Assembly (NCBI RefSeq): GCF_003265325.1
Contig: NZ_QGNX01000001.1
Span: forward strand, 1,070,839-1,134,838
DNA length: 64,000 bases
Source of the DNA: Oceanibium sediminis
GTDB lineage: Bacteria > Pseudomonadota > Alphaproteobacteria > Rhodobacterales > Rhodobacteraceae
Direction: 5' to 3'
The notes below the pieces were generated by a model that saw nothing but the letters and a program-made list of their open reading frames with translations, searched no databases and was not told the origin of the DNA. Both the position numbers and the translations under genes were made by a program. The first letter of the stretch is position 1; each line of letters starts with the position of its first letter. Below, in pieces: positions 45,965 to 54,616 of the stretch.

Positions 45965-46786
45965 ATGAGCCTCGACTCGTCGCAGACCATGACCACGCCG
46001 GACGGGCGCACCATCGGTGGCGTCGTGATGGAGATGAAGCACATCACCCTGCGTTTCGGTGGCGTGGTGGCGATCAAGGATATCAGCTTCGACATCCGCG
46101 AGGGCGAGATCCGCGCCATCATCGGGCCGAACGGGGCGGGGAAATCCTCGATGCTGAACGTGATCAACGGCTTCTATCACCCCCAGGAGGGCGAGGTCTG
46201 GTTCGAAGGCAAGAGGCGCAAGCCCATGAAGCCCCATGAGATCGCCCACCAGGGCATCGCGCGGACCTTCCAGAATATCGCCTTGTTCAAGGGCATGACG
46301 ACGCTCGACAACATCATGACCGGCCGCTTCACGCGGATGAAGGCGCCGTGGTGGCAGCAGGCGATCTGGGCCGGCCCCGCCGAGCGTGAAGAGGTGGCCA
46401 ACCGCGAGGTGGTCGAGAAGATCATCGACTTCCTGGAGATCCAGGCGATCCGCAAGACGCCCGTGGGCCGTCTGCCCTATGGCCTGCAAAAACGGGTGGA
46501 ACTGGGCCGCGCCCTGGGGGCGGAACCGCGCCTGCTTTTGCTGGACGAGCCCATGGCCGGCATGAACGTCGAGGAGAAGGAGGACATGAGCCGCTTCATT
46601 CTGGACGTGAACGACGAGTTCGGCACCACGATCGCGCTGATCGAGCATGACATGGGCGTCGTGATGGATATCTCGGACCGGGTCGTCGTGATGGACTACG
46701 GCGCGAAGATCGGCGACGGCACGCCGGACGAGGTGCGCAACAATCCCGCGGTGATCGACGCCTACCTCGGGGTGGCGCATGATTAG
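45965..46786 (+). CDS. livG: branched-chain amino acid-type ABC transporter ATPase (LivG)
   Basis: 273 residues. Walker A IIGPNGAGKSSMLNVINGFY (about residues 57-76), LivG-specific GIARTFQNIALFKGMTTLDN, the signature LPYGLQKRVELGRALG (variant of LSGGQ), and Walker B RLLLLDEPMAGMN. One of two ATPases of a HAAT-family importer. The substrate need not be an amino acid: operon ligases suggest a carboxylic acid. Confidence 0.94.
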   Translation: MSLDSSQTMTTPDGRTIGGVVMEMKHITLRFGGVVAIKDISFDIREGEIRAIIGPNGAGKSSMLNVINGFYHPQEGEVWFEGKRRKPMKPHEIAHQGIARTFQNIALFKGMTTLDNIMTGRFTRMKAPWWQQAIWAGPAEREEVANREVVEKIIDFLEIQAIRKTPVGRLPYGLQKRVELGRALGAEPRLLLLDEPMAGMNVEEKEDMSRFILDVNDEFGTTIALIEHDMGVVMDISDRVVVMDYGAKIGDGTPDEVRNNPAVIDAYLGVAHD

Positions 46787-46926
46787 GCGCGCGGGTGTCG
46801 CGCGGCCAGGAGTGGCGCGCGCGTCTGACGCAGGCCGGTCCCGAAACGGGGCAGGCACAAGTGGCGCGTATCCGTGTGTCTGGATCGCGCGCCTGACAGA
46901 AGTTTCGTCTTATCGAGGGTTTGAAG

Positions 46927-47442
46927 ATGGTAAAGAGTACGATCGTGGCCGCGTTTATGGCCGTTTTCGCATCAGCCGCCATGGCTGAGGAAACAACGGG
47001 GAGCAGGATGGTCGACGCATTGACCGGATCTTGTGTGCAAAAGGTTTCCAGGGCCAGCGGCCTGCCGGCCGACGGCCTGGTCGCGACCGACCCGGACGCC
47101 ACGGGGCACCTGGTCGCAGGTGGCGGGCAAGTCTGGCAGACCGCGGACGGGAACGTGCTGGTAATCGATCCGGACGTGGATTTCACCTGCCAGGTCCTCG
47201 GATGGGACGTCACCCCCGAGGATTTCGCCGCCGCGCTGGGCCCCTGGTTGGCGGACAGCGGCTACGTGATGGAAGGAAGCCTGCCCTTGAGCCGCTCCAA
47301 CGCCACCGGCCTTTTCCTCTACGGCAGGGCCGAGGCGGGCGGTTACGTCACCATTCACGTCTCGAACCTGCCCGATGACTACCTGGGCGCGCTGGTCACG
47401 CGGGCCGAGCGGAACCCCACAGCCCGGAGGTTGCTGAACTGA
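46927..47442 (+). CDS. exported protein of unknown function in the ABC operon
   Basis: 171 residues from ATG 46927. Signal peptide MVKSTIVAAFMAVFASAAMA. The mature part has two Cys (SCVQKVSRAS and FTCQVLGWDV) that could form a disulfide; the pattern VWQTADGNVLVIDPDVDFTC looks like a repeat-free beta-rich domain. No family recognised. It sits between livG and livH and shares a TGATG stop/start with livH, so it is translationally coupled to the permease and likely serves the transporter in the periplasm. Confidence 0.78.
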   Translation: MVKSTIVAAFMAVFASAAMAEETTGSRMVDALTGSCVQKVSRASGLPADGLVATDPDATGHLVAGGGQVWQTADGNVLVIDPDVDFTCQVLGWDVTPEDFAAALGPWLADSGYVMEGSLPLSRSNATGLFLYGRAEAGGYVTIHVSNLPDDYLGALVTRAERNPTARRLLN

Positions 47443-48443
47443 TGAGCCCGACGTTCCTTTACACGGTTGAGGTGATCCTGAACGGCCTGATGGCCGGGGT
47501 GATGTACGCGCTGGTGGCGCTCGGCTTCGTGCTGATCTTCAAGGCCAGCGGCATCTTCAACTATGCGCAGGGGGTGATGGCGTTGTTCGCCGCGCTGACG
47601 CTGGTGGGAATCCAGCAAGGGCAGGTGCCCTTCTCGCATCTCATCAACGCGGTGTTCGGAACGGATATTCACCACTTCGGATGGACGGTGCCGACGCTGC
47701 TGGCCATCCTGCTGTCGCTGTGTGTGATGATCCTGTTCGCCTGGCTGGTGAACCGGCTGATCCTGCGCCACCTGGTCAACCAGGAGCCGATCATCCTGTT
47801 CATGGCGACCATCGGCCTTGCCTACTTCATGGAGGGGCTGGGCGATCTGATGTGGGGCTCGGACATCAAGCGGCTGGACGTGGGCCTGCCCTCGGGCGGG
47901 TCGTTCTGGCTGGAGGATGTCACCGCGGGCTGGGCCGCGGAGGGCTCGGAATACTATGGCATGTATATCGACCTGCTGGACGTCTGGGCGACGATGATCG
48001 CGGTGACACTGGTGATCGTTCTGACGCTGTTTTCCCAGTACACCAAGACCGGGCGCGCCCTGCGCGCCGTGGCGGACGACCACCAGGCGGCGCTGTCCGT
48101 CGGCATCTCGCTGAAGGCGATCTGGGTGATCGTCTGGTCGATCGCCGGTTTCGTGGCGCTGGTCGCGGGCATCATGTGGGGCGCGAAGCTGGGCGTCCAG
48201 TTCAGCCTGAGCCTGATCGCGCTGAAGGCGTTGCCGGTGCTGATGCTGGGCGGCTTCACCTCGATCCCCGGGGCGATCGTGGGTGGGCTCATCATCGGCG
48301 TGGGCGAGAAGCTGTTCGAATTCTCCATCGGGCCGATGATCGGCGGCGCGACCGAGAACTGGTTCGCCTATGTGCTGGCGCTGCTGTTCCTCGTCTTCCG
48401 CCCGCAGGGGCTGTTTGGCGAAAAGATCATCGAAAGGGTGTGA
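47442..48443 (+). CDS. livH: ABC transporter permease (LivH)
   Basis: 333 residues with about eight or nine membrane helices. LivH-type start VEVILNGLMAGVMYALVALG and FVLIFKASGIFNYAQGVMAL, and the coupling loop region QYTKTGRALRAVADDHQAAL that contacts the ATPase. It forms the channel with LivM. There is an extra periplasmic stretch (about residues 145-175, SFWLEDVTAGWAAEGSEYYG) not usual in amino-acid permeases, which could reflect an unusual substrate. Confidence 0.94.
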   Translation: MSPTFLYTVEVILNGLMAGVMYALVALGFVLIFKASGIFNYAQGVMALFAALTLVGIQQGQVPFSHLINAVFGTDIHHFGWTVPTLLAILLSLCVMILFAWLVNRLILRHLVNQEPIILFMATIGLAYFMEGLGDLMWGSDIKRLDVGLPSGGSFWLEDVTAGWAAEGSEYYGMYIDLLDVWATMIAVTLVIVLTLFSQYTKTGRALRAVADDHQAALSVGISLKAIWVIVWSIAGFVALVAGIMWGAKLGVQFSLSLIALKALPVLMLGGFTSIPGAIVGGLIIGVGEKLFEFSIGPMIGGATENWFAYVLALLFLVFRPQGLFGEKIIERV

Positions 48444-48504
48444 GCCGCGCCATGAAGCCGACTGCCATTCACCGAAATTGCCGTGCAAGGTCCTGGGACG
48501 AGAC

Positions 48505-48906
48505 ATGAGAAAGCTGCTTGATCGCCTGTTCACCGAAGACGAGACGCTGGGCCTGCGCACGCTTGTCAGCGCTGGCCTGCTGGCCTGCGTGCTGATGGTC
48601 TTCCTGCCGGTGACTGCCGGCGTAACCTTCGTGATCTGCGCCGCCCTGCTGATCCTGTCGCTCAGCCTGCTGGGCTATGCCGGGCTGCGCGAACTGCTGC
48701 CGGTGCTGGACCCGCGCGATCCGGACGCAGACCGCTTCGCCGTCTGGGGCGCGCTGGTGCTGTTCCTGGCCATCGGCTGGCTGGCCTTCGGGATCTGGTT
48801 CCTGCCGGGGCTGATCCTTGGCGGGGCACTGCTCTGGATGCGCGCGCCGGAATTGTTCGAAATCATCCCGGGCTTCGAGAAGCCCGGTAACACGGGATTG
48901 CGCTGA
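48505..48906 (+). CDS. small membrane protein between livH and livM
   Basis: 133 residues from ATG 48505. Three or four hydrophobic segments (LVSAGLLACVLMVFLPVTAG, VTFVICAALLILSLSLLGYA, AVWGALVLFLAIGWLAFGIW, then LPGLILGGALLWM). No family recognised and no similarity to the other small membrane protein at 45515 that I can see. It lies 61 bases after livH and 34 bases before livM, so it belongs to the operon. Confidence 0.75.
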   Translation: MRKLLDRLFTEDETLGLRTLVSAGLLACVLMVFLPVTAGVTFVICAALLILSLSLLGYAGLRELLPVLDPRDPDADRFAVWGALVLFLAIGWLAFGIWFLPGLILGGALLWMRAPELFEIIPGFEKPGNTGLR

Positions 48907-48940
48907 TGACCCCGGGGACCAGGAACAAGGAAACCCGCTG

Positions 48941-50107
48941 ATGTTTTACCGCGAAGCCGGAGATTTCAAGACCAGCTACGCCGCCGATGGGCAGACGTTC
49001 CCGATCGCTTTCGACCGCTGGCGCTACATGATCGTGGTCGCCATCGGCTTCCTCGCGATCCCGTTGTTCATCACGGAATACATGGCGAACGCGGTGCTGA
49101 TCCCCTTCCTGATCTGGTCGGTCATCGCCATCGGGCTGAACATCCTGACCGGCTATTGCGGGCAGGTCAGCCTTGGCACCGGCGGGTTCATGGCCGTTGG
49201 GGCCTATGCCTGCTACAAGTTCATGACCGGGCTGGACGTCTGGTACGTCAGCGCCTGCGAGGGCGGCGCGAACCTGTTCTTCCTATGCACCGGCGTGGCC
49301 ACCTATAGCGTGCTGTTCGAGTTGCCGGAGTTCAACATCGCATTCTCGGTGCTCATGGGCGGGCTGACGACGGCCGCCGTGGGGCTGCTGTTCGGCCTGC
49401 CGTCGCTGCGGATCAAGGGGTTCTACCTGGCGGTGGCCACGCTGGCGGCGCAGTTCTTCCTGGTGTGGCTGTTCAACAAGTGGTCCTGGGCCTACAACTA
49501 CTCCGCCTCGGGGCAGATCAACGCCCCCACGCGCGAGCTGCTGGGGTTCGAGATCACCGGCCCCACCGCCACGGCCGAGGTGAAGTACCTCTTCTGTTTG
49601 ACGATCCTGTTCCTCATGGCCTGGCTTGCGCGCAACCTGACGCGCGGGCGGCTGGGGCGCAGCTGGATGGCGATTCGCGACATGGACATCGCGGCGGAAA
49701 TCATCGGGGTGAACCCGCTGAAGGCGAAGCTGTCGGCTTTCGCGGTGTCGTCCTTCTTCGTGGGCGTCGGCGGGGCGCTATTCTTCTCCGTCTACCTCGG
49801 CGCGGTCGAGGTGGGCGAGGCGTTCGGCATCCAGAAGTCCTTCCTTGCGCTGTTCATGATCATCATCGGCGGGCTCGGCTCGATCTTCGGCTCCTTCGCG
49901 GGGGCGGCGTTCATCGTGCTGATGCCGGTTCTGCTGAAGAACATCATGGTCGGCGGCTTCGGCTGGCCCACGGATATCGCCGCGCATTTCGAGTTCATCA
50001 TTCTCGGCGGGCTGATCATCTTTTTCCTGATCGTGGAACCCCATGGCTTGGCGGCCCTGTGGCGCACGCTGAAAGAGAAATTGCGACTTTGGCCCTTCCC
50101 CCACTAG
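48941..50107 (+). CDS. livM: ABC transporter permease (LivM)
   Basis: 388 residues from ATG 48941 with about nine membrane helices. LivM pattern: LIWSVIAIGLNILTGYCGQV followed by SLGTGGFMAVGAYACYK, GLPSLRIKGFYLAVATLAAQ, and the coupling-loop GRSWMAIRDMDIAAEIIGVN. The protein is longer than E. coli-type cores because of a 20-residue N-terminal soluble stretch and an insertion near residue 100 (SACEGGANLFFLCTGV). It pairs with LivH. Confidence 0.94.
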   Translation: MFYREAGDFKTSYAADGQTFPIAFDRWRYMIVVAIGFLAIPLFITEYMANAVLIPFLIWSVIAIGLNILTGYCGQVSLGTGGFMAVGAYACYKFMTGLDVWYVSACEGGANLFFLCTGVATYSVLFELPEFNIAFSVLMGGLTTAAVGLLFGLPSLRIKGFYLAVATLAAQFFLVWLFNKWSWAYNYSASGQINAPTRELLGFEITGPTATAEVKYLFCLTILFLMAWLARNLTRGRLGRSWMAIRDMDIAAEIIGVNPLKAKLSAFAVSSFFVGVGGALFFSVYLGAVEVGEAFGIQKSFLALFMIIIGGLGSIFGSFAGAAFIVLMPVLLKNIMVGGFGWPTDIAAHFEFIILGGLIIFFLIVEPHGLAALWRTLKEKLRLWPFPH

Positions 50108-50165
50108 GGCGGGCCCACAAACCGGGGAAACCGGAACAAGAAAACCATGTCAGGGAGGAAACGAC

Positions 50166-51452
50166 ATGAATCTCAAGACCCTAGCAACTGCGGCCATGGT
50201 GACCGTGATGGGGACGAGCCCGGTATTGGCCGATCTCGTCTTTCCGTCGCTCAGCTATCGCACAGGGCCCTTCGCGGCAGGCGGCATTCCCTTTGCCGAC
50301 GGCTACGCGGACTATTTCACCCTGCTGAACGAACGCGACGGTGGCATCGGCGGCGTTCCGGTCCAGGTGCCGGAATGCGAGACGGGGTATAACACCGAAA
50401 AAGGCGTGGAATGCTACGAGTCGACCAAGGGCCTCGGCTCGCTGGTCTATCAGCCGCTGTCCACCGGGATCACCTACCAGCTGATCCCGAAGGCCAGCGC
50501 TGACGGGATTCCGATTCACTCCATGGGGTACGGGCGGACCTCGGCCGCGAACGGCAAGGTTTTCGAGTGGGTGTTCAACTATCCCGGCACTTACTGGGAC
50601 GGTGCGGCGGTGATGGTCCAGCATGCCAAGGACCAGTCCGGCGGCAGCCTTGAGGGCAAGAGCATCGCGCTGCTCTATCACAACTCCGCCTACGGCAAGG
50701 AGCCGATCCGCACGCTCGAGGAACTCGCCAAGGTCGAGGGCTACAACCTGACCCTGATCGCCGTGGACAGCCCCGGCCAGGAGCAGAAGTCCCAGTGGCT
50801 GCAGATCCGCCGCGAACGCCCTGACTACGTCTTCTTCTGGGGCTGGGGCGTGATGAACCAGGTCGCCGTGCAGGAAGCCGCGAACATCCGCTTCCCGATG
50901 GAGAATTTCATCGGCGTCTGGTGGTCGGGCTCGGAAAACGACGTGCTGCCCGCAGGGGCCGGCGCGGATAACTACAAGTCACTGGCCATGCACAACACCG
51001 GCTCGGACTTCCCGATCTACGCGGATATCCAGGAATATGTCGTGGACAAGGGCCTGGCCGCCGGTGCCGGGGACCAGATCGGCACGGTGCTCTACAGCCG
51101 TGGGCTTTACGCCGCGATGCTGGCCGCGGAAGCCGCGAAGACCGCGCAGGAAATCCACGGCGTGGCCGACATCACCGCGGCGCAGATGCGCGACGGGATG
51201 GAAGCCCTGGAAATCACCGAGGCGAAGATGGAGGCCCTTGGCCTGCCGAACTTCGGGCCGGAGTTCTCCGTCTCCTGCGCGAATCACAGCGGGCCGGGTC
51301 TGGCCGCGATCCAGCAGTGGGATGCGGACAGCGAGACCTGGACCATCATCACCGACTTCATGGCCGCTGACCGCACGGTGATCCAGCCGCTGATCGAGGA
51401 AGACAGCAAAGCCTACGCCGACGAGGCCGGGATCACCCCGCGCGATTGCTGA
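50166..51452 (+). CDS. periplasmic substrate-binding protein of the ABC transporter
   Basis: 428 residues of the LivJ/LivK type-I periplasmic binding fold. Signal peptide MNLKTLATAAMVTVMGTSPVLA. Fold features include FPSLSYRTGPFAAGGIPFAD, the hinge/ligand stretches SIALLYHNSAYGKEPIRTLE and ENFIGVWWSGSENDVLP. The Trp-rich tract YVFFWGWGVMNQ near residue 225 suggests an aromatic or bulky ligand pocket. It sits between livM and livF; the ligand is not identified. Good GGAGG ribosome site. Confidence 0.92.
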   Translation: MNLKTLATAAMVTVMGTSPVLADLVFPSLSYRTGPFAAGGIPFADGYADYFTLLNERDGGIGGVPVQVPECETGYNTEKGVECYESTKGLGSLVYQPLSTGITYQLIPKASADGIPIHSMGYGRTSAANGKVFEWVFNYPGTYWDGAAVMVQHAKDQSGGSLEGKSIALLYHNSAYGKEPIRTLEELAKVEGYNLTLIAVDSPGQEQKSQWLQIRRERPDYVFFWGWGVMNQVAVQEAANIRFPMENFIGVWWSGSENDVLPAGAGADNYKSLAMHNTGSDFPIYADIQEYVVDKGLAAGAGDQIGTVLYSRGLYAAMLAAEAAKTAQEIHGVADITAAQMRDGMEALEITEAKMEALGLPNFGPEFSVSCANHSGPGLAAIQQWDADSETWTIITDFMAADRTVIQPLIEEDSKAYADEAGITPRDC

Positions 51453-51520
51453 ACCAAAGCGTGCGTCCGGGGAACCCCCTCGGGCGCGCGCCAACTGCCC
51501 GAAAAGCGACGGAACCCGCC

Positions 51521-52348
51521 ATGCTCGACGATGCCGAACTGCAAGCCGATCACCTGCTCGAGGTGAACAACATCGAGGTGATCTACAACCACGTGATCCT
51601 CGTGCTGAAGGGGGTCAGCCTGACCGTGCCCAAGGGCGGGATCACCGCGCTTCTGGGGGGCAACGGTGCGGGCAAGACGACCACGCTGAAGGCGGTGTCG
51701 AACCTGCTGCATTCCGAGCGGGGCGAAATCACCAAGGGATCGATCCTCTATCGCGGTGAGCGGGTGGGCAACCTGTCCCCCTCGGACCTGGTGAAGAAGG
51801 GCGTCATCCAGGTGATGGAGGGGCGCCATTGCTTTGAGCATCTGACGATCGAGGAAAACCTGATGACCGGTGCCTACACCCGGCGCGACGGCAAGGCGGC
51901 GATCAGTGACGCGCTCGACATGGTCTACACCTATTTCCCGCGCCTGAAAGAGCGGCGCAAAAGCCAGGCCGGCTACACCTCGGGGGGGGAGCAGCAGATG
52001 TGCGCCATCGGCCGCGCGCTGATGAGCAAGCCCGAAACCGTTCTGCTGGACGAGCCGTCGATGGGCTTGGCCCCCCAGCTGGTGGAGGAAATCTTCGGCA
52101 TCGTGAAGGCCCTGAACGAGAACGAGGGCGTCAGCTTTCTTCTGGCCGAGCAGAACACCAACGTGGCCCTGCGATTCGCCCATTACGGCTATATCCTCGA
52201 ATCGGGGCGTATCGTGATGGACGGCCCGGCGGCGGAATTGCGTGAGAATCCGGACGTGAAGGAATTCTACCTCGGCATGGGGGACCAGGGCCGCAAGTCG
52301 TTCCGCGATGTGCGCAGCTACCGCCGCCGCAAGCGCTGGCTGAGCTGA
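51521..52348 (+). CDS. livF: branched-chain amino acid-type ABC transporter ATPase (LivF)
   Basis: 275 residues from ATG 51521. Walker A LLGGNGAGKTTTLKAVSNLL, signature YTSGGEQQMCAIGRALMS, Walker B TVLLDEPSMGLAPQLVEEIF, LivF-like short form. The C-terminal tail is basic (KSFRDVRSYRRRKRWLS). Partner ATPase to LivG. It follows the binding protein by 68 bases and precedes the second ligase by 54. Confidence 0.94.
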   Translation: MLDDAELQADHLLEVNNIEVIYNHVILVLKGVSLTVPKGGITALLGGNGAGKTTTLKAVSNLLHSERGEITKGSILYRGERVGNLSPSDLVKKGVIQVMEGRHCFEHLTIEENLMTGAYTRRDGKAAISDALDMVYTYFPRLKERRKSQAGYTSGGEQQMCAIGRALMSKPETVLLDEPSMGLAPQLVEEIFGIVKALNENEGVSFLLAEQNTNVALRFAHYGYILESGRIVMDGPAAELRENPDVKEFYLGMGDQGRKSFRDVRSYRRRKRWLS

Positions 52349-52402
52349 GCGATACGCGCCACGCAAGAGCCCCACGAAGACGAACACGGACGGAGAGTTT
52401 CC

Positions 52403-53641
52403 ATGAGCGGCCATTTCGACCAGCTTGAAACACGCAGTGCCGACCAGCGCGCGGCGGATTGGGCGAAAGCCTTGCCCGAGCAGATCCTGCGAGCCCAGAG
52501 CATGGCCCCCAGCCTGAAGGCGCTGATGGGGGATGTCGCGCCCGAAACGGTGACGGATCGCGCGGCGCTGTCGAAACTGCCGGTACTGCGCAAGTCCGAC
52601 CTGATGGGGCCGCAGGCCGCGAATCCCCCGCTTGGCGGTTTCGCGACGCGGCCTGCCCGCGAGTTCGCTTACCTGTTCATGTCGCCCGGCCCGATTTTCG
52701 AGCCCGGCTCGACCGCGCCGAACTGGTGGCGGTTCGGGCGCTTCATGCATGCGCTGGGCATCGGCAAGGGCGACGTGGTGCAGAACTGCTTTTCCTACCA
52801 CCTGACCCCGGCTGGGCACATGTTCGAGAACGCCGCCGCCTCGGTCGGGGCGACGGTGATTCCCGCCGGTACGGGGCAGACCGAATTGCAGGCGCAGGCG
52901 GCGGCCTCGATCGGGGCCACCGCCTATGCGGGCACGCCGGATTACCTGATGCAGATCCTCGAAAAGGCCGATGCGCTGGGCCTGACCCTGGGAATCACCC
53001 GCGCCGCCGTGTCCGGCGGGGCGCTGTTCCCCAGCCTGCGCGACGGCTACGCCGCGCGCGGCATCACCTGCCGCCAGTGCTACGCGACGGCGGACCTTGG
53101 CATGATCGCCTACGAATCAGCCGCGCTCGAAGGGATGATCGTCGACGAGGAGGTGCTGGTCGAAATCGTCCGTCCCGGCACCGGCGACCCGGTCCCCGAG
53201 GGCGAGGTGGGCGAGGTGCTGGTCACCACGCTCAACCCCGATTACCCGCTGGTGCGATTCGCCACTGGCGATCTGTCCGCCGTGCTACCGGGGCAAAGCC
53301 CCTGCGGGCGCACCAACATGCGGATCAAGGGCTGGATGGGCCGCGCCGATCAGACGACCAAGATCAAGGGCATGTTCGTGCGCCCCGAACAGGTGGCGCA
53401 ACTTGCGGCCCGCCACCCCGAGGTGGCGCGCTTCCGCGTCATCGCCCTGCGGGACGGCGATCAGGACGCGATGATCGTCAGGGCCGAGGCGGCCAATGGT
53501 GCGGCGGACGCCGACGCCATCGCCGCCAGCCTGCCACAGGTTCTGAAGCTGCGCGGAACGGTGGAAATCGTCGCCCCCGGCAGCCTGCCGAACGACGGCA
53601 AGGTCATCGAGGATGCGCGGGACTACGACGCCGCCGGCTGA
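52403..53641 (+). CDS. phenylacetate-CoA ligase-like AMP-forming enzyme
   Basis: 412 residues, related to PaaK and adenylation-domain ligases. The family hallmarks include LSKLPVLRKSDLMGPQAANP, FAYLFMSPGPIFEPGS (degenerate P-loop), VVQNCFSYHLTPAGHMFENA, and the C-terminal CGRTNMRIKGWMGRADQTTK with IKGMFVRPEQV. It probably activates an aromatic or other carboxylic acid to its CoA thioester. The P-loop lacks the usual Thr/Gly-rich sequence, so activity may differ. Last gene of the operon, 22 bases from the convergent RidA gene. Confidence 0.86.
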   Translation: MSGHFDQLETRSADQRAADWAKALPEQILRAQSMAPSLKALMGDVAPETVTDRAALSKLPVLRKSDLMGPQAANPPLGGFATRPAREFAYLFMSPGPIFEPGSTAPNWWRFGRFMHALGIGKGDVVQNCFSYHLTPAGHMFENAAASVGATVIPAGTGQTELQAQAAASIGATAYAGTPDYLMQILEKADALGLTLGITRAAVSGGALFPSLRDGYAARGITCRQCYATADLGMIAYESAALEGMIVDEEVLVEIVRPGTGDPVPEGEVGEVLVTTLNPDYPLVRFATGDLSAVLPGQSPCGRTNMRIKGWMGRADQTTKIKGMFVRPEQVAQLAARHPEVARFRVIALRDGDQDAMIVRAEAANGAADADAIAASLPQVLKLRGTVEIVAPGSLPNDGKVIEDARDYDAAG

Positions 53642-53663
53642 GCGCCAGGCGGCGCGGCGCTGG

Positions 53664-54065
53664 TCAGGGGGTGTCGGCCACGACGGCGTCCACCTCGATC
53701 TCAACCAGCCATTCCGGGTTCACGAAACGTTGCACGGCCATGATCGTGTCCACGGGGCGCGACTCCCGGCAGAAGACCTTGCGCGCCTCGATCGCGTCTT
53801 TCCAGGTGTGGATATCGGTCAGGATGACTCGCGTGCGCACGATGTCCTGCAGGCCCGAGCCCGCCTGCTCGAGCGCGTCCTTTATGATCTCGAAGCAGCG
53901 GGTGGTCTGGGCGAAGACATCGCCGGGGCCGACTGTCTTTCCCTCGGCGTCCACCGGCGCCGTGCCCCCGACCGCGATGAAGGAGCCGACGCGCACGGCG
54001 CGGCTGAAGCCCACCACTTCCTCCATCGGGTTGCCGTTTGAAATCAGCGTTCGCACATGCGCCAT
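53664..54065 (-). CDS. RidA family protein
   Basis: 133 residues of the YjgF/RidA family. VRTLISNGNPMEEVVGFSRA, VGSFIAVGGTAPVDAEGKTV and the C-terminal EWLVEIEVDAVVAD fit the family; the core Arg used by enamine/imine deaminases appears as ARTRV-like RTRVILTD. RidA destroys reactive 2-aminoacrylate-type enamines. ATG 54065 starts the family N-terminus; upstream frame is not coding because it overlaps rpmJ and the terminator. Confidence 0.88.
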   Translation of the reverse strand: MAHVRTLISNGNPMEEVVGFSRAVRVGSFIAVGGTAPVDAEGKTVGPGDVFAQTTRCFEIIKDALEQAGSGLQDIVRTRVILTDIHTWKDAIEARKVFCRESRPVDTIMAVQRFVNPEWLVEIEVDAVVADTP

Positions 54066-54143
54066 GATCCCGCCCCCGTTTTCGATCCAGGAGCCGATCC
54101 TGACCGAAATGCGCGCGGCGTCATAGTGCCAAGGCGAAACGAC

Positions 54144-54173
54144 AACGGCCGCACCCTGGTGGGTACGGCCGTT
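54144..54173 (-). terminator. hairpin downstream of rpmJ
   Basis: AACGGCCG and CGGCCGTT with further pairing ACCC/GGGT (one mismatch), 4-base loop. It lies 24 bases after the rpmJ stop. The A/T tract is on the side expected for plus-strand transcription less clearly, so strength is uncertain. Confidence 0.6.
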
Positions 54174-54196
54174 AAAAACCAGTCTGGCGTCTGCCT

Positions 54197-54322
54197 TCAG
54201 CCCTGGCGGGCTTTGAACCGGCGCTGGGTCTTGTTGATCACATAGACCCGCCCCTTGCGGCGCACGACGCGGCAATCGCGATGGCGCTGCTTGAGGGAGC
54301 GAAGCGAGTTTCTGACCTTCAT
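54197..54322 (-). CDS. rpmJ: 50S ribosomal protein L36, C-minus type
   Basis: 41 residues starting [20 protein letters not shown] and ending RRFKARQG, typical of the longer (YkgO-like) L36. The zinc motif is incomplete, with only one Cys (Cys17), as in the zinc-independent form. AGGAGAG is upstream of the ATG. Short single gene between tRNA-Val upstream and the RidA gene downstream. Confidence 0.95.
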   Translation of the reverse strand: MKVRNSLRSLKQRHRDCRVVRRKGRVYVINKTQRRFKARQG

Positions 54323-54401
54323 GGCCTCTCTCCTAATCTAGCGGCGCGCGGCTTGGCCTGCGCCAGGTTTCGTTTTGCCCCACGGGAAGGGGGGCGGTGT
54401 A

Positions 54402-54476
54402 TGGTGGGCGTAACTGGGATTGAACCAGTGACCCCTTCGATGTCAACGAAGTGCTCTCCCGCTGAGCTATACGCCC
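54402..54476 (-). tRNA. tRNA-Val (anticodon GAC)
   Basis: 75-nt cloverleaf on the minus strand. Acceptor GGGCGTA pairs with TACGCCC and ends A-CCA (encoded). D arm AGCTCAGCGGGAGAGC; anticodon stem ACTTCG/CGAAGG with loop TTGACAT, anticodon GAC; T arm GGTTCAATCC. Confidence 0.97.
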
Positions 54477-54523
54477 GAAAATTGTATGGCAAGACGCCTT
54501 GGAAGGTGCCTGACCGCTCGCGG

Positions 54524-54552
54524 GGTATAAAAGGAGTCGCGGGGCTGTTCAA
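54524..54552 (-). promoter_or_regulatory. promoter of tRNA-Val
   Basis: On the minus strand, TTGAAC (54552-54547), 17 bases, TATACC (54529-54524), about 47 bases upstream of the tRNA 5' end. Confidence 0.75.
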
Positions 54553-54616
54553 GACCTTTTGCCAAGTTCTGCTTTGCACTACATTCCGGGCGAGGCAACA
54601 GGGAGTCCATCAGGCC

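Noticed and set aside
54281-54616. Upstream extension of the N-formylglutamate amidohydrolase frame
   Set aside because: It would read through rpmJ and tRNA-Val on the opposite strand; the family N-terminus begins at the GTG 54617.
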